Source: Aquimarina sediminis (lineage in GTDB: Bacteria > Bacteroidota > Bacteroidia > Flavobacteriales > Flavobacteriaceae). From it: DNA of 64,000 nt. The notes beneath the pieces are model-generated. The model was not told the origin of the DNA. It did no database searches and was given only the letters and a program-made list of their open reading frames with translations. Location: assembly GCF_002895435.1 (NCBI RefSeq), contig NZ_POYJ01000015.1:62001-126000 (forward strand), written 5' to 3'. The translations under genes were made by a program, and so were the position numbers. Below, piece after piece: positions 7,518 to 16,430 of this stretch (the stretch's first letter is position 1; each line of letters starts with the position of its first letter).

Positions 7518-8774
7518 ATGATTACAGAAAATAAGATTGTCCTTCGTTTTTTATTCCTGTTTTTTGGGTTGTTACTATTTCCGTTTCCATTAAATGTTAT
7601 CCCTAAACTAGATTTTATTCAAAACGCTCTATCTGATGTATATCATATAATTATTCCATGGATTGGAAAACATATTTTACAGCTAAACTATGACATTACT
7701 GTTTTTACCAATGGTAGTGGGGATACCACTTATGATTATGTGTTAGTCTTATTTTTTTTGGTATTAGCAGCAATCGCTACTATCGTTTGGTCAATTCTCG
7801 ATAGAAAGGAAAGAAGCTATGAGAAACTTAATTATTGGTTTTTGGTACTGTTGAGATTTTATGTCGGTTATATAATGCTTTCTTATGGTATGGCTAAAGT
7901 AATTCCCTTACAATTTAAAGAGCCCTCTTTTTTTAGATTGTTAGAACCCTATGGAGATTCCTCTCCCATGGGGTTAGTGTGGACTTTTATTGGGGCATCA
8001 AAAGCGTATACTATTTTTAGCGGACTGGCTGAAGTAATAGGAGGAATACTCTTATTGCATCGAAAAACAGTTGTGCTTGGTGGTATGATATTGATACCCG
8101 TGTTAGCCAATGTAGTTTTGATTAATTTCTGTTATGACGTTCCTGTAAAATTATACTCATCAGAGCTGCTCCTAATGGTGTTACTTATTATGGGACCTCA
8201 CTCCCAAAGGTTACTAAATGTTATCCTGTTTAATAAACCCACAAAACCAATTGAACACAAAGAACCATTTACTATAAAAAAACGACTACGAATTAAGAAT
8301 GCTGTAAAATGGATTGTCGTAATTTTTTTCCTTTATGCTAATATTGGAGATTCAATAGAATCTAGTAAAAAATATGGTCCTGGTGCTCCTAAGCCTGCTT
8401 TGTATGGACTGTATGAGATTACCGATTTTAAAATAAACTCTAAAGAGATTGTTCCTGTTATTACAGATACTATAGGATGGCGGTACATTGCTATAGAGCG
8501 CCCAAAATCTATCCAGTTGTATAAGACTGATATGTCTATGGTATGGTATACATCTAAAATCGATACCACCTCTAACGCAATAGAGTTAACACATCCCAAA
8601 GATTCTACAAAAGTATATACCTTAAATTATAGTAGAACAGATTCTACAATGGCTATCAAAGGGGTTATTGCAAAAGATACTATCGATTGTAACACAAAAC
8701 GATTAGACAAAAAGGATTTTCTTCTTACCAGCAGAGGCTTTAACTGGATTAATGAATATCCCTTTAATCGATAA
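7518..8774 (+). CDS. DoxX-like multi-pass membrane protein with C-terminal domain
   Basis: The first 230 residues contain about six to eight hydrophobic segments with DoxX-family features (LRFYVGYIMLSYGMAKVIP, SGLAEVIGGILLLHRKT, LVWTFIGASKAYTIF). After one further helix near residue 260 comes an about 140-residue hydrophilic domain with beta-strand character (KSIQLYKTDMSMVWYTSKID). This layout recurs in uncharacterised Bacteroidota proteins. DoxX relatives include quinol-oxidase subunits and redox-linked membrane proteins, but no catalytic residue can be assigned here. It starts 4 bp after the frameshifted secreted gene. Confidence 0.75.
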   Translation: MITENKIVLRFLFLFFGLLLFPFPLNVIPKLDFIQNALSDVYHIIIPWIGKHILQLNYDITVFTNGSGDTTYDYVLVLFFLVLAAIATIVWSILDRKERSYEKLNYWFLVLLRFYVGYIMLSYGMAKVIPLQFKEPSFFRLLEPYGDSSPMGLVWTFIGASKAYTIFSGLAEVIGGILLLHRKTVVLGGMILIPVLANVVLINFCYDVPVKLYSSELLLMVLLIMGPHSQRLLNVILFNKPTKPIEHKEPFTIKKRLRIKNAVKWIVVIFFLYANIGDSIESSKKYGPGAPKPALYGLYEITDFKINSKEIVPVITDTIGWRYIAIERPKSIQLYKTDMSMVWYTSKIDTTSNAIELTHPKDSTKVYTLNYSRTDSTMAIKGVIAKDTIDCNTKRLDKKDFLLTSRGFNWINEYPFNR

Positions 8775-8857
8775 ACAAGAACGTGTGCTCTTCTTAGTTA
8801 AAGAATGCTAGAAACGACAATATGGTCTGTTTAAAACCGCACCTCATTCTGCTTTTG

Positions 8858-9671
8858 TACGAAAATCTTACACTATATACACTAAGCGAGGGCTGAGGCT
8901 CTCGAAGCACGGTGATGAGAGCAGGAGGTCAGAAGTCGGATGTCCGAGGTTTTTATAACAATGTACATATATCGCTACCGAGGGCAGAGCGGAGCCGAAG
9001 CCCGGTAATTGAAGTCCGAGGTCGGAAGTTCAGATGTATGAAATACAGTTGTAGATCAAGGAGCCTTACCCTTCGAGAGCCTCAGGGTACGAAAATCTTA
9101 CACTATATACACTAAGCGAGGGCTGAGGCTCTCGAAGCCCGGTGATGAGAGCAGGAGGTCAGAAGTCGGAAGCCCGAGGTTTTTATAACAATATATATAC
9201 CGCTACCGAGGGCTGAGCGGAGTCGAAGCCCGGTAATTGAAGTCCGAGGTCAGATGTATGAAATATAGTTGTAGATCAAGGAACCTTACCCTTCGAGAGC
9301 CTCAGGGTGCGAAATTATTATCCTATATACTCTAAGCGAGGGCTGAGGCTCTCGAAGCCCGGTGATGAGAGCAGGAGATCAGAAGTCCGAAGTTTTTTAT
9401 TTACAATATACATATACCGCTACCGAGGGCTGAGCGGAGCCGAAGCCCGGCAATTGAAGTCCGAGGTCAGATGTGCAAAATACAGTTGTAGATCAAGGAA
9501 CCTTACCCTTCGAGAGCCTCAGGGTGCGAAATTCTTATCCTATATACTCTAGGGCGAGGGCTGAGGCTCTCGAAGCCCGGTGATGAGAGCAGGAGGTCAG
9601 AAGTCCGAAGTTTTTTATGTACAATATACATATACCGCTACCGAGGGCTGAGCGGAGTCGAAGCCCGGTAT
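8858..9671. repeat. Tandem array of about 220-230 bp REP-rich repeats (about 3.6 copies)
   Basis: Unit starts marked by 'ctaagcgagggctgaggctc' or its variant occur at about 8882, 9112, 9332 and 9548, giving periods of about 230, 220 and 217 bp. Each unit carries three GC-rich palindromic blocks: gagggctgaggctctcgaag, ccgagggctgagcggagtcg, and cttcgagagcctcagggt, which is an inverted copy of the first. AT-rich spacers containing 'tatatac' and 'gttgtagatcaaggaacctt' lie between them. The last copy stops after the second block at about 9671. Copies differ at scattered positions. The array lies between the DoxX-like gene (plus) and the M20 gene (minus), whose 3' ends converge on it. Reading frames inside it are repeat artefacts. 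Confidence 0.9.
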
Positions 9672-9690
9672 AGCCAAAGTGTAAATGGTA

Positions 9691-10995
9691 TTACTCTGCC
9701 AACCTTTCTACGATCATCGAAGAAAAATAGTTTACTCCTGTTTTGATACAGCTTTCATCAACTTGAAAATTGGGAGCATGGGGCATTGATAGTATTCCCT
9801 TTTCAAAATAGGAGCCTCCTAAGTAAAAATATACCCCAGGTACATGCTCTTGAAAGTATGCAAAATCATCTCCTCGATAATCTGCCATGATTCCGTGTAG
9901 CATAATGATGTTTTCTGCTCCATATAATTGCGCTATGTGACCTAAAGATTTTTTGGTTAGCGTTTTATCGTTGTATAGATTGGCTCTCTCGTACGAAAAC
10001 TCAACTTCAATAAGGTCTTTTGCAAATTTGGAGTTGCTTATCTCTTGTTTTAATTGTGGTAGCATAACATCAAACTTTTCTTTTGCGCTTGATCCGATAT
10101 ATGCTTTTATAGTTATTTCGTTCTCTGTCTTTTCTACCTTAATACGTTTTTTATTTACAAAGGTATAGTCTGTAAAAATTGTGTTTGGGCTTGCAAGTCC
10201 TATAGTAGGATCGCCCAAACTATTTGGATCCCAGAACTTACTGTCTGGAGCTACATTTTGAAGCTTAGAAATAAGTTCTTTGCTATAGGCAACAATGGCG
10301 TCATTTTTATCTGAATTTTGAAACGAAATTTTAATCGTTTTATAATCGGCAAACATCCATTCTGGTTTTGTTGAAATCATAGTTGTTGCCATAGGAGCGA
10401 TATGTGAACCATAAATTTCATCTGGACTAATCATCTCGAACAAGCCATCATCAATCATTGCTTTTGCTCCTGTATAGGGTTCTTCGGCAGGTTGAAAAAT
10501 AAAATAAATAGTACCGGTTAGTTTCTCCTTCAGTCCTGCCATTACATTGGCTATACCAAGGGCAATAGTAGTATTTACATCATGCCCGCAAATATGACGA
10601 ACACCTTTGTTTTTTGATGCAAAATCTACCACATCAGGAATATCAGATGGCATAGCATCCATATCGGCTCTCCATGCAATGCGTTTTCCTTTTTTACCTG
10701 TATTTAGGATTCCAACTACACCGTAGCCTCCAATACCTGTCTTGACTTCAAGCCCCAGGGATTGCAGGTATTTTGTAATCTTTTCTGATGTACGTTTTTC
10801 ATTGCCTGATACTTCTGGGTGGATATGAAAATCGCGACGGATTTTTACAAGACTATCGAAAATCTTACCAGTCTTTTCTTGAATATTAGCATGGATAGGA
10901 GATTCAATAGTTGTACTTTGACCGTGTGAAACTAGTGCAAAAAGTAAGAGTTGCACGGTAAGGGCTAGTGTAATTGCTGTATTATTTGAAGTCAT
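9691..10995 (-). CDS. Exported M20-family amidohydrolase/peptidase
   Basis: A metallo-amidohydrolase of the M20D (IAA-amino-acid hydrolase/HipO-like) type. A signal peptide ends at about residue 25 (ALVSHGQ). Metal-binding and catalytic motifs are present in order: HPEVSGNE at about 59, RADMDAMPSD at about 109, HICGHD with Cys136, His138 and Asp139, QPAEEPYTGAKA with Glu171/172, GSHIAP with His198, and a C-terminal MPHAPNF. It probably removes acyl groups from amino acids or small peptides in the periplasm. A Crp/Fnr-type regulator gene lies directly upstream, and a palindrome fills the gap between them. Confidence 0.88.
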   Translation of the reverse strand: MTSNNTAITLALTVQLLLFALVSHGQSTTIESPIHANIQEKTGKIFDSLVKIRRDFHIHPEVSGNEKRTSEKITKYLQSLGLEVKTGIGGYGVVGILNTGKKGKRIAWRADMDAMPSDIPDVVDFASKNKGVRHICGHDVNTTIALGIANVMAGLKEKLTGTIYFIFQPAEEPYTGAKAMIDDGLFEMISPDEIYGSHIAPMATTMISTKPEWMFADYKTIKISFQNSDKNDAIVAYSKELISKLQNVAPDSKFWDPNSLGDPTIGLASPNTIFTDYTFVNKKRIKVEKTENEITIKAYIGSSAKEKFDVMLPQLKQEISNSKFAKDLIEVEFSYERANLYNDKTLTKKSLGHIAQLYGAENIIMLHGIMADYRGDDFAYFQEHVPGVYFYLGGSYFEKGILSMPHAPNFQVDESCIKTGVNYFSSMIVERLAE

Positions 10996-11053
10996 TTCTG
11001 CACTATTTTTTTAATTAATACTGCAAAAATGTGAAATACTAGTATGGTTTACC

Positions 11054-11069
11054 TGACACATTTGTGACA
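11054..11069. promoter_or_regulatory. Palindromic operator candidate upstream of the M20 gene
   Basis: TGACACATTTGTGACA equals its own reverse complement at 12 of 16 positions (TGwCACA-nn-TGTGwCA). It lies between the stop of the Crp/Fnr-type gene (11073) and the M20 start (10995). The size and symmetry suit a dimeric helix-turn-helix regulator such as the neighbour, but binding is inferred. Confidence 0.45.
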
Positions 11070-11072
11070 AAA

Positions 11073-11663
11073 TCATTTTTTTGCAAGTTTACTTCTAATT
11101 CGACTCAATGATTGTCGCTCAATCCCTAAATGAGATGCCAAATGCGATAGACTGATTCTATTGATAATATCTTTGTTTTGCTCAATAAAGTCAAGATACC
11201 TTTCTTCCGCATTTTTGAATAAAAAACTTTCAACTCTATCAGTTTGTACAGTCAAAACATATTCGGCGATTAGCCGACCGTACATTTCACTATTTTTATA
11301 CTTGTGATATCCTTCCTGGATTTTATGATAAGGCAATTTTATGATAATAGAGGGTTCCAGGCATTCAATAAAATATTTAGAAGGTTTTTGTCTTATAAAA
11401 GCAGGGTAATCAGTTGCATAGTTGTTTTCGCTTACAAAACCAGTGGTTATTTTATTTCCTTTTTCATTGATATAATATCTTCTTAAGAGCCCCACGCATA
11501 CATAGCCCATTTCTTTTTGAACCTCTCCAGATTTAAATAAGAACTCCTTTTTTGCATATTTCTCTATGGTTAGATATGAGCTTAAAAAAGCCAATTCCTC
11601 TGGATCTAAATCAGGAAATGTTTTAAGGTAAAGCTGTATATAGTTTTTTAACTCTTGTTGCAT
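11073..11663 (-). CDS. Crp/Fnr-family transcriptional regulator
   Basis: A 196 aa protein with an N-terminal cyclic-nucleotide-binding-like beta barrel (KKEFLFKSGEVQKEMGYVCV, IECLEPSIIIKLPY) and a C-terminal winged helix ending SHLASHLGIERQSLSRIRSK. The cAMP-contact motif of true CRP is not evident, so the ligand is unknown. This is the usual Bacteroidota Crp-like type. It sits upstream of, and on the same strand as, the M20 amidohydrolase gene and probably regulates it or itself. Confidence 0.88.
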   Translation of the reverse strand: MQQELKNYIQLYLKTFPDLDPEELAFLSSYLTIEKYAKKEFLFKSGEVQKEMGYVCVGLLRRYYINEKGNKITTGFVSENNYATDYPAFIRQKPSKYFIECLEPSIIIKLPYHKIQEGYHKYKNSEMYGRLIAEYVLTVQTDRVESFLFKNAEERYLDFIEQNKDIINRISLSHLASHLGIERQSLSRIRSKLAKK

Positions 11664-11830
11664 TGAGTGTTTTGCTTGTTGCCAATCTCTTAGCGATGAT
11701 TAGTAAGGGAATTCAGAGCGCCTAATTTTTGAGTTGTTACACTGCTAAATGACTCAATAAATATACTAAAACACAATGTTAAGCACCAAATTTCGTACTA
11801 GGTATTGGTATTGTTCTAAATAGTACTTCT

Positions 11831-12631
11831 TCAACTAGGATCATTTTTCAACCCTATTTTTCCATAAAAAAACCAGGGAAGCAGCGTCATGCCATAGGCA
11901 AAAGAGTCTGTTTTTTTATATTTTTTGGCAAGGATTTTATTGATAAATAGCTTAGGTATTAACCGAATAAAAGGGATGTGAATAGGAATAATCCACCAAA
12001 GAGGTTTATTTGTGATTTTTAATAATGTAACATTATTAAGAATAGGGATTAAAGCATAGTAGTCCTTTTGGTTCTCTTTTTTAAAAATATGATATAGGCT
12101 TTTAAAATAGATGATTAGGGTAGCAATTAAAAAACTAGGAGGTGAAACAATATGAAGCGCCCAAGAAAAGTTTCTGCTTCTAAGGAGTTCTACTATCGAA
12201 CTATAAGGAGTATTGATAAAATATTGAATTAGATCAAGGCTATTCACATGATAAGGGCTAAAATTCATTAAGCTCATAATTCCGGTACTATTTTCGTCTT
12301 TAGGAGTACTTATTAATCTATGAATGTGGTAAAAAATAAAGTCAATTGCCCAACTAATGAAATAGGAGATTAAAACATACAATAGCGTTAAGGTTAATAG
12401 TCCCATAAAAGAAGGGCTACTGGTTTTTTGGTAGCTTTTATATGCTAAGACTAAAAAGGAGCCAAAAATTAGGATGCAATACATTTGATTAAAAAGCAAT
12501 TCAATATATATGGCATCTCCTAGTTCTTGCACATTAAAAATAATGTAAAACAGCTTGGTTATAAATGTTGTTAGTAAAACATAAAGTAAGCTTTTTGTTA
12601 TACTTATTTTAAGTACCTCTTTGAAGTTCAT
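11831..12631 (-). CDS. Multi-pass membrane protein, C-terminus DUF5684-like
   Basis: The 266 aa product has about five to six hydrophobic segments. The C-terminal third (YYALIPILNNVTLLKITN, then PLWWIIPIHIPFIRLIPK and KKTDSFAYGMTLLPWFFYG) resembles the DUF5684 domain found in uncharacterised membrane proteins and in some Bacteroidota signal peptidases. No peptidase Ser/Lys dyad is visible. Its start overlaps the stop of the preceding gene by 4 bp (ATGA), so translation is probably coupled. It is the last gene of the 14.3-11.8 kb operon. Confidence 0.6.
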   Translation of the reverse strand: MNFKEVLKISITKSLLYVLLTTFITKLFYIIFNVQELGDAIYIELLFNQMYCILIFGSFLVLAYKSYQKTSSPSFMGLLTLTLLYVLISYFISWAIDFIFYHIHRLISTPKDENSTGIMSLMNFSPYHVNSLDLIQYFINTPYSSIVELLRSRNFSWALHIVSPPSFLIATLIIYFKSLYHIFKKENQKDYYALIPILNNVTLLKITNKPLWWIIPIHIPFIRLIPKLFINKILAKKYKKTDSFAYGMTLLPWFFYGKIGLKNDPS

Positions 12632-13035
12632 TTTTTGTTAGATTTTCTAGATGTTGTAGGTGTTAGTTTTTTCCATTCTTCATATACTCGTTGGCTCTTT
12701 CTCTCTGCTTTTTTGGATTCTCTGTATTTGAAAATAATTTCCTTGAAGTCATCCCCTTGTTCATATTTCAAAAAACGGTCGAAGTGCATTCCTGAAAGAC
12801 TAATAAAAATTACTTCGTTATACGATACAATGAGCGAAAACTCACCATTCAAATCACTTGTGGCGCCATTAGTATATTTACCAATTTCCATAATGGTCAC
12901 TCCAGGGATTGGCTCATCTTTATCTGTTATAATTCGTCCGTTAATAGTTCGGGTATTCTCATTACTTTTGGTTTGAGCCATTCCGAAAGAACAGTTGCAA
13001 ATCAAGATTAGTAGTATATAAAAGTTTCTGTTCAT
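12628..13035 (-). CDS. Secreted CarboxypepD_reg-like protein (135 aa)
   Basis: A signal peptide (MNRNFYILLILICNCSFG, cut near AQ) is followed by a carboxypeptidase regulatory-like beta-sandwich: NGRIITDKDEPIPGVTIMEI, TNGATSDLNGEFSLIVSY. In larger proteins this domain precedes a TonB-dependent receptor, but here it stands alone with a short basic C-terminal tail (ESKKAERKSQRVYEEWKKL). It overlaps the next gene by 4 bp and follows the DJ-1-like gene by 36 bp. Confidence 0.8.
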   Translation of the reverse strand: MNRNFYILLILICNCSFGMAQTKSNENTRTINGRIITDKDEPIPGVTIMEIGKYTNGATSDLNGEFSLIVSYNEVIFISLSGMHFDRFLKYEQGDDFKEIIFKYRESKKAERKSQRVYEEWKKLTPTTSRKSNKK

Positions 13036-13071
13036 AACATGATATGTTTTATAGCTAGCTGTAAGCTGTTT

Positions 13072-13833
13072 TTACTCCATCTTACTAATCAATTTCAAAA
13101 CTTCATCTGCTACAAATTTTCCGCTATTTGCAAAAGATGCTGTTACTAACCTGTTTTTAGAGTCGATAATTTCGTAGTTTATTTTCTTTGCGTGATTATA
13201 AACTTTTAAATTAGCACCTCTTTTTTTCAATTCCGTTTCCATGTCATAAGGTAACAATTTCCCAAAGTTGGATTGTTTCATTATGTTTTTTTCATTCCAG
13301 CTAGGAAAGCTTGTCATGGTTTTATTTTTTACCAGGTATGCTCCTGATTTTAGTTTTACATCTATAAGAGTTGCTGTTCCGTGACCAATTGTTCCGATAA
13401 CTCCTCCCAATTCATATATTTCTGATATAATTTGAAGAATGTCTTTATTCTTATGAGTATCCCAAAATTGCCCATATCCGCCAGGAATGATAACAGCCAA
13501 ATATTCCTCGGGATTAATTTCTGTTGCTTTTAAACTATTTTGGGTTTTACTTTTAAATACTTCACTTTTGATAACTGACTTTACTAAACTCGTGGTATCA
13601 CCACTATGATATATTGGAATTTTGCCTCCTTTTGGGGATGTAATATCTATTTCAAAGTTTTTTTCAGAGAATTGATAAAAAGGAACGGCTAATTCAATCA
13701 GATACGTTCCATTGGGTTCACTTTTCATTTCATTGATATTGGTTGTAATGAAAAGAATTTTGGTTTTTTCGTTTTTTTTATTACAGGAAATAATTAAAAC
13801 TAATAGTAATAGTATTTTGAAAATTTTGGTCAT
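13072..13833 (-). CDS. DJ-1/PfpI-like lipoprotein lacking the catalytic Cys
   Basis: A lipoprotein signal (MTKIFKILLLLVLIISC) precedes a DJ-1/PfpI/Hsp31-type fold: ILFITTNINEMKSEPNG, IELAVPFYQFSEKNFEIDI, LAVIIPGGYGQFWD. In the nucleophile elbow, where active members have CHG, this protein has GTIGHGTATL: Gly150 replaces the Cys and His151 is kept. The DNA reads ggt-cac-gga clearly. Export of a DJ-1-like protein plus loss of the Cys suggests a binding rather than an enzymatic role. It overlaps the upstream YcxB-like gene by 4 bp. Confidence 0.8.
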   Translation of the reverse strand: MTKIFKILLLLVLIISCNKKNEKTKILFITTNINEMKSEPNGTYLIELAVPFYQFSEKNFEIDITSPKGGKIPIYHSGDTTSLVKSVIKSEVFKSKTQNSLKATEINPEEYLAVIIPGGYGQFWDTHKNKDILQIISEIYELGGVIGTIGHGTATLIDVKLKSGAYLVKNKTMTSFPSWNEKNIMKQSNFGKLLPYDMETELKKRGANLKVYNHAKKINYEIIDSKNRLVTASFANSGKFVADEVLKLISKME

Positions 13834-14339
13834 AATTCTGTTTTTTTACTTTTAAAAAGCGCTATCAATTCAGAAAATCCTTCTTCACCTATTTCTGATT
13901 TATTGATTCTTACTGGCCAATCCTTTTCTGATTTGAGGACAATAAACATTACATTTTTTAAAATTAAACATCTTTTAATTTGACTGTAGAATATTGATTC
14001 ATAGTTTGTTTTTCCGTATGATAATTTTATCTGCGTAGCTTCGATAATCAGATTTTCTGAGCCACTTTTAAACTTTTGACTGCTTTGATTTATAGATTTC
14101 AAAGCAGAGTAAGTATACAACAATTCAAAAAATAGGAGTATGACACCTAAAATAGCAGAAGCAAAAGCGATTCCTTTAATGTCAAATTCTATTATAGGAA
14201 AAAAAGAAGTCAAAAAAATAAGTCCACTTAGGAGTAGGCAACCAAAAATTGGATACCATTGTTTTCTTCGGCTATGAAACAGGTAATTCTTATAATCCTT
14301 TTTATAATTTATTTCGGAATAATTTATTGTGTAATTCAA
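13830..14339 (-). CDS. YcxB-like membrane protein (169 aa)
   Basis: Two membrane helices (about residues 30-48 and 55-75) lie between a short N-terminal segment (MNYTINYSEINYKKDYKNY) and a C-terminal beta-rich domain with the YcxB-like pattern YESIFYSQIKRCLILKNVMF and ends in a Lys-rich tail. YcxB-like proteins have no known biochemical role. It is the first gene of a tight four-gene unit (4 bp overlaps and one 36 bp gap) running to 11831. Confidence 0.7.
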   Translation of the reverse strand: MNYTINYSEINYKKDYKNYLFHSRRKQWYPIFGCLLLSGLIFLTSFFPIIEFDIKGIAFASAILGVILLFFELLYTYSALKSINQSSQKFKSGSENLIIEATQIKLSYGKTNYESIFYSQIKRCLILKNVMFIVLKSEKDWPVRINKSEIGEEGFSELIALFKSKKTEL

Positions 14340-14805
14340 AATCGAGTTTTATTGATATGTTGTAGCTTATACGTATGCGCAAAATCATTAACGGTTTATA
14401 GCCTTTGTACTTTCTACCAGACTAAAAATCGTTGATATGTAGGATTTTCAATTTAAGCAATAATTTTTATTTGATGTCATTTGCATGGGTTTAATACGGC
14501 ATTCTTATATTCCTCATTACTATATATTTTGTTTAGGTCAATTTTTCCGACCTCTCATTTTATGTAAGCCAATAAGGTGGTTCATTTGCTATAGTTTATA
14601 GCCTCAAAAAATACTTAGGATTGATAGACAAAACGATAAAAAATGGGGTCGCTACCTCTATTTTATCTTCGAAATAAAGACCTTGAAAATCTCTTTTCAA
14701 CAAGTCAAAGAATAATAAAAGCCTCTTTATAGAGGCTTTTATAAAATCTATTACTATTAAAAACTATAGGTGTGTGTATCGATTACCAGTGCTACTACCA
14801 GTTTT
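14340..14805. other. Intergenic region, no gene seen
   Basis: About 470 bp upstream of the four-gene unit. It is AT-rich with many stops in all frames and no convincing open frame. A terminator hairpin at 14717-14740 belongs to the minus-strand gene to its right. Promoters for the YcxB-like operon should lie in the left part, but no clear TAnnTTTG box is obvious. Confidence 0.6.
14717..14740 (-). terminator. Rho-independent terminator hairpin
   Basis: Perfect 10 bp arms aaaagcctct (14717-14726) and agaggctttt (14731-14740) with a 4-nt loop lie 65 bp after the stop of the minus-strand gene ending at 14806. The A/T ends suit either direction. Confidence 0.8.
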
Positions 14806-15153
14806 TTAGTAGTAACTCATTTTAAAACAAATCACTATATTCCAGAGGGTCCAGAAAGAACTAAACAATACTCCACCAATAAAAAGTATGTATCTGAGCC
14901 CCTCGGTGATTTTGATTTTATTCTTAAAATAATACCAGTCAAAAAGTTCCATTAATGTCCCTAATGAATAGAAAATGTTAGCCCCGATTCCCCACAGTAT
15001 CACTCCAATCGTATCCCCAGTTGTCCATTGGTAATCTATGCTACCAAGGAAATCATAAATCCCATATATCCCTGAAAGACCAACTGCAATATTGAAAATC
15101 CAGCGTTTGGATTCCCACCACTTTATATTTGTTTTTAAATCTTCTAGTGTCAT
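14806..15153 (-). CDS. Small membrane protein (115 aa)
   Basis: A protein with about three hydrophobic segments (WIFNIAVGLSGIYGIYDFLG, IGVILWGIGANIFYSLGTL, YILFIGGVLFSSFWTLWNIV) and an N-terminal amphipathic stretch. No family is recognised. It is followed by a strong terminator, so it is probably a single-gene transcript. It is the leftmost gene of the run of small minus-strand genes. Confidence 0.6.
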   Translation of the reverse strand: MTLEDLKTNIKWWESKRWIFNIAVGLSGIYGIYDFLGSIDYQWTTGDTIGVILWGIGANIFYSLGTLMELFDWYYFKNKIKITEGLRYILFIGGVLFSSFWTLWNIVICFKMSYY

Positions 15154-15255
15154 TTCGAATGTTTGTTAGCATACATAGGTGTGCCTTGAAAATATATGAA
15201 TCGGAATAAGGTAAACATATCCGCGCCAATTGATCTATTTGCCCATTTTTATTTC

Positions 15256-16266
15256 TTATTCAACGCTATCTATATAATTTGCTTTGAAATATCCATCAAT
15301 AATACGTCTGCCCTCAATTTCAGAGTTTTCAATATAAAATTTCCCTTCGATTATATTTGCCTTTTGATCGTGAGTAATTATTGAGATATATGAATCATTA
15401 GATTGATTAGGATTATTAGAGAGTAAGTCTTCAGGAAGATTAATTCTATTCTGAAAACTCACTCCTAAAGACTGAAAACTTCCGTCTGGTTTATAGCGAT
15501 AACTATTTCCGGTTTCTACAGTAGAAAGCATAGAGATTTTCATTCTTCCGAAGTTACCATCATACCCATTAATTGTAATTTTATCTATCCCTGAAGATGT
15601 TGATCGACCAGACTCTGGAGAACCTGGATCCTCAGACATAAAACGATACCCATTAACCTTTGCAGAAATCAAATTTCTATCAGGGTTAAGGTCTTCGCTT
15701 TTCTCAGTATACGGAAGTGAGAATTCTCCGCCTTCTAATTCAACAATTTTTAATTCTCCGGTAGCAATATCTATCCACCTAAACAAGGTGCCGCTAAAAG
15801 TTCCTGAAACCACCTTGTTCTCTGTATCTAGTTTTGTAATATTGATTTTACCGACCTGATCATTACTTAAAACATTACAACCATATACATCTATATATGA
15901 TGGACCATTACCGGTATTTGTGTCATTATAATCTAAAAAATAGATATTAGTTTCTAGGTTATCTTGTACGGTTCCAATTTTATAGTTGCCTTCTTGAATG
16001 TGATGATCTAGAAAAACTTCTCCTACTGTTAATCTCAAAAAATCATCATCGCCCTGACCGATTATAACTAATCTCTTATCATCCCATAAAGTTGCACTAG
16101 CATGGGTAGTTCCAGTTGTAGAATTCCCAAATTCTATGACCTTTCCATTTACAGTAGCTTTTAAAACTTTTTGTGGGGTACTTACTTCATCTTCGTCTTT
16201 TGAACAGCTAATAAGGTTTATGACTGATACTAGTAAAACAAAATTTAATATTTTCCTCGTATTCAT
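15256..16266 (-). CDS. Lipoprotein of unknown function (DUF6252-like)
   Basis: The ATG at 16266 is chosen because it gives a clean lipoprotein signal, MNTRKILNFVLLVSVINLISC, then an acidic SKDEDEVST linker. The mature part holds two similar beta-rich halves, each opening with a 'KATVNGKVIEFG' / 'SAKVNGYRFMSE' strand, as in Bacteroidota lipoproteins of the DUF6252 type. Such proteins are anchored at the cell envelope and have no known enzyme activity. The upstream spacer contains a repeat shared with the 19.4 kb spacer. Confidence 0.65.
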   Translation of the reverse strand: MNTRKILNFVLLVSVINLISCSKDEDEVSTPQKVLKATVNGKVIEFGNSTTGTTHASATLWDDKRLVIIGQGDDDFLRLTVGEVFLDHHIQEGNYKIGTVQDNLETNIYFLDYNDTNTGNGPSYIDVYGCNVLSNDQVGKINITKLDTENKVVSGTFSGTLFRWIDIATGELKIVELEGGEFSLPYTEKSEDLNPDRNLISAKVNGYRFMSEDPGSPESGRSTSSGIDKITINGYDGNFGRMKISMLSTVETGNSYRYKPDGSFQSLGVSFQNRINLPEDLLSNNPNQSNDSYISIITHDQKANIIEGKFYIENSEIEGRRIIDGYFKANYIDSVE

Positions 16267-16312
16267 TTTAATTGTATGTTTTCTTTTAATGTGTGTAAAG
16301 TTGAATGTAAGT

Positions 16313-16360
16313 GTCATGGCAAAGCAAAATGTTACCTTGCTTTTCGGTTTTTTTTGTGTA
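16313..16360. repeat. Spacer repeat, copy A (partner at 19367-19413)
   Basis: 'gtcatggcaaagcaaaatgt' continuing through taccttgcttttcggtttttt matches 19367-19413 with one substitution over about 40 bp and a different T-run length. Within it gcaaaatgttaccttgc is palindrome-like. Both copies lie in spacers between small minus-strand genes. This copy lacks the outer arms seen in the 17.0 kb and 19.4 kb elements. Confidence 0.75.
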
Positions 16361-16430
16361 TTGCTTGTTAACTACAGAAATTTCGGTTAACTCGAAGGTT
16401 CTTTTAGATAAATAATATGTGGTTACTTGA

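Noticed and set aside
8912..9552. Two open frames (8912-9115 and 9307-9552) with similar Arg/Ser-rich translations
   Set aside because: Both lie entirely inside the tandem REP repeats and are similar only because the DNA units are; no start context or protein-like composition.
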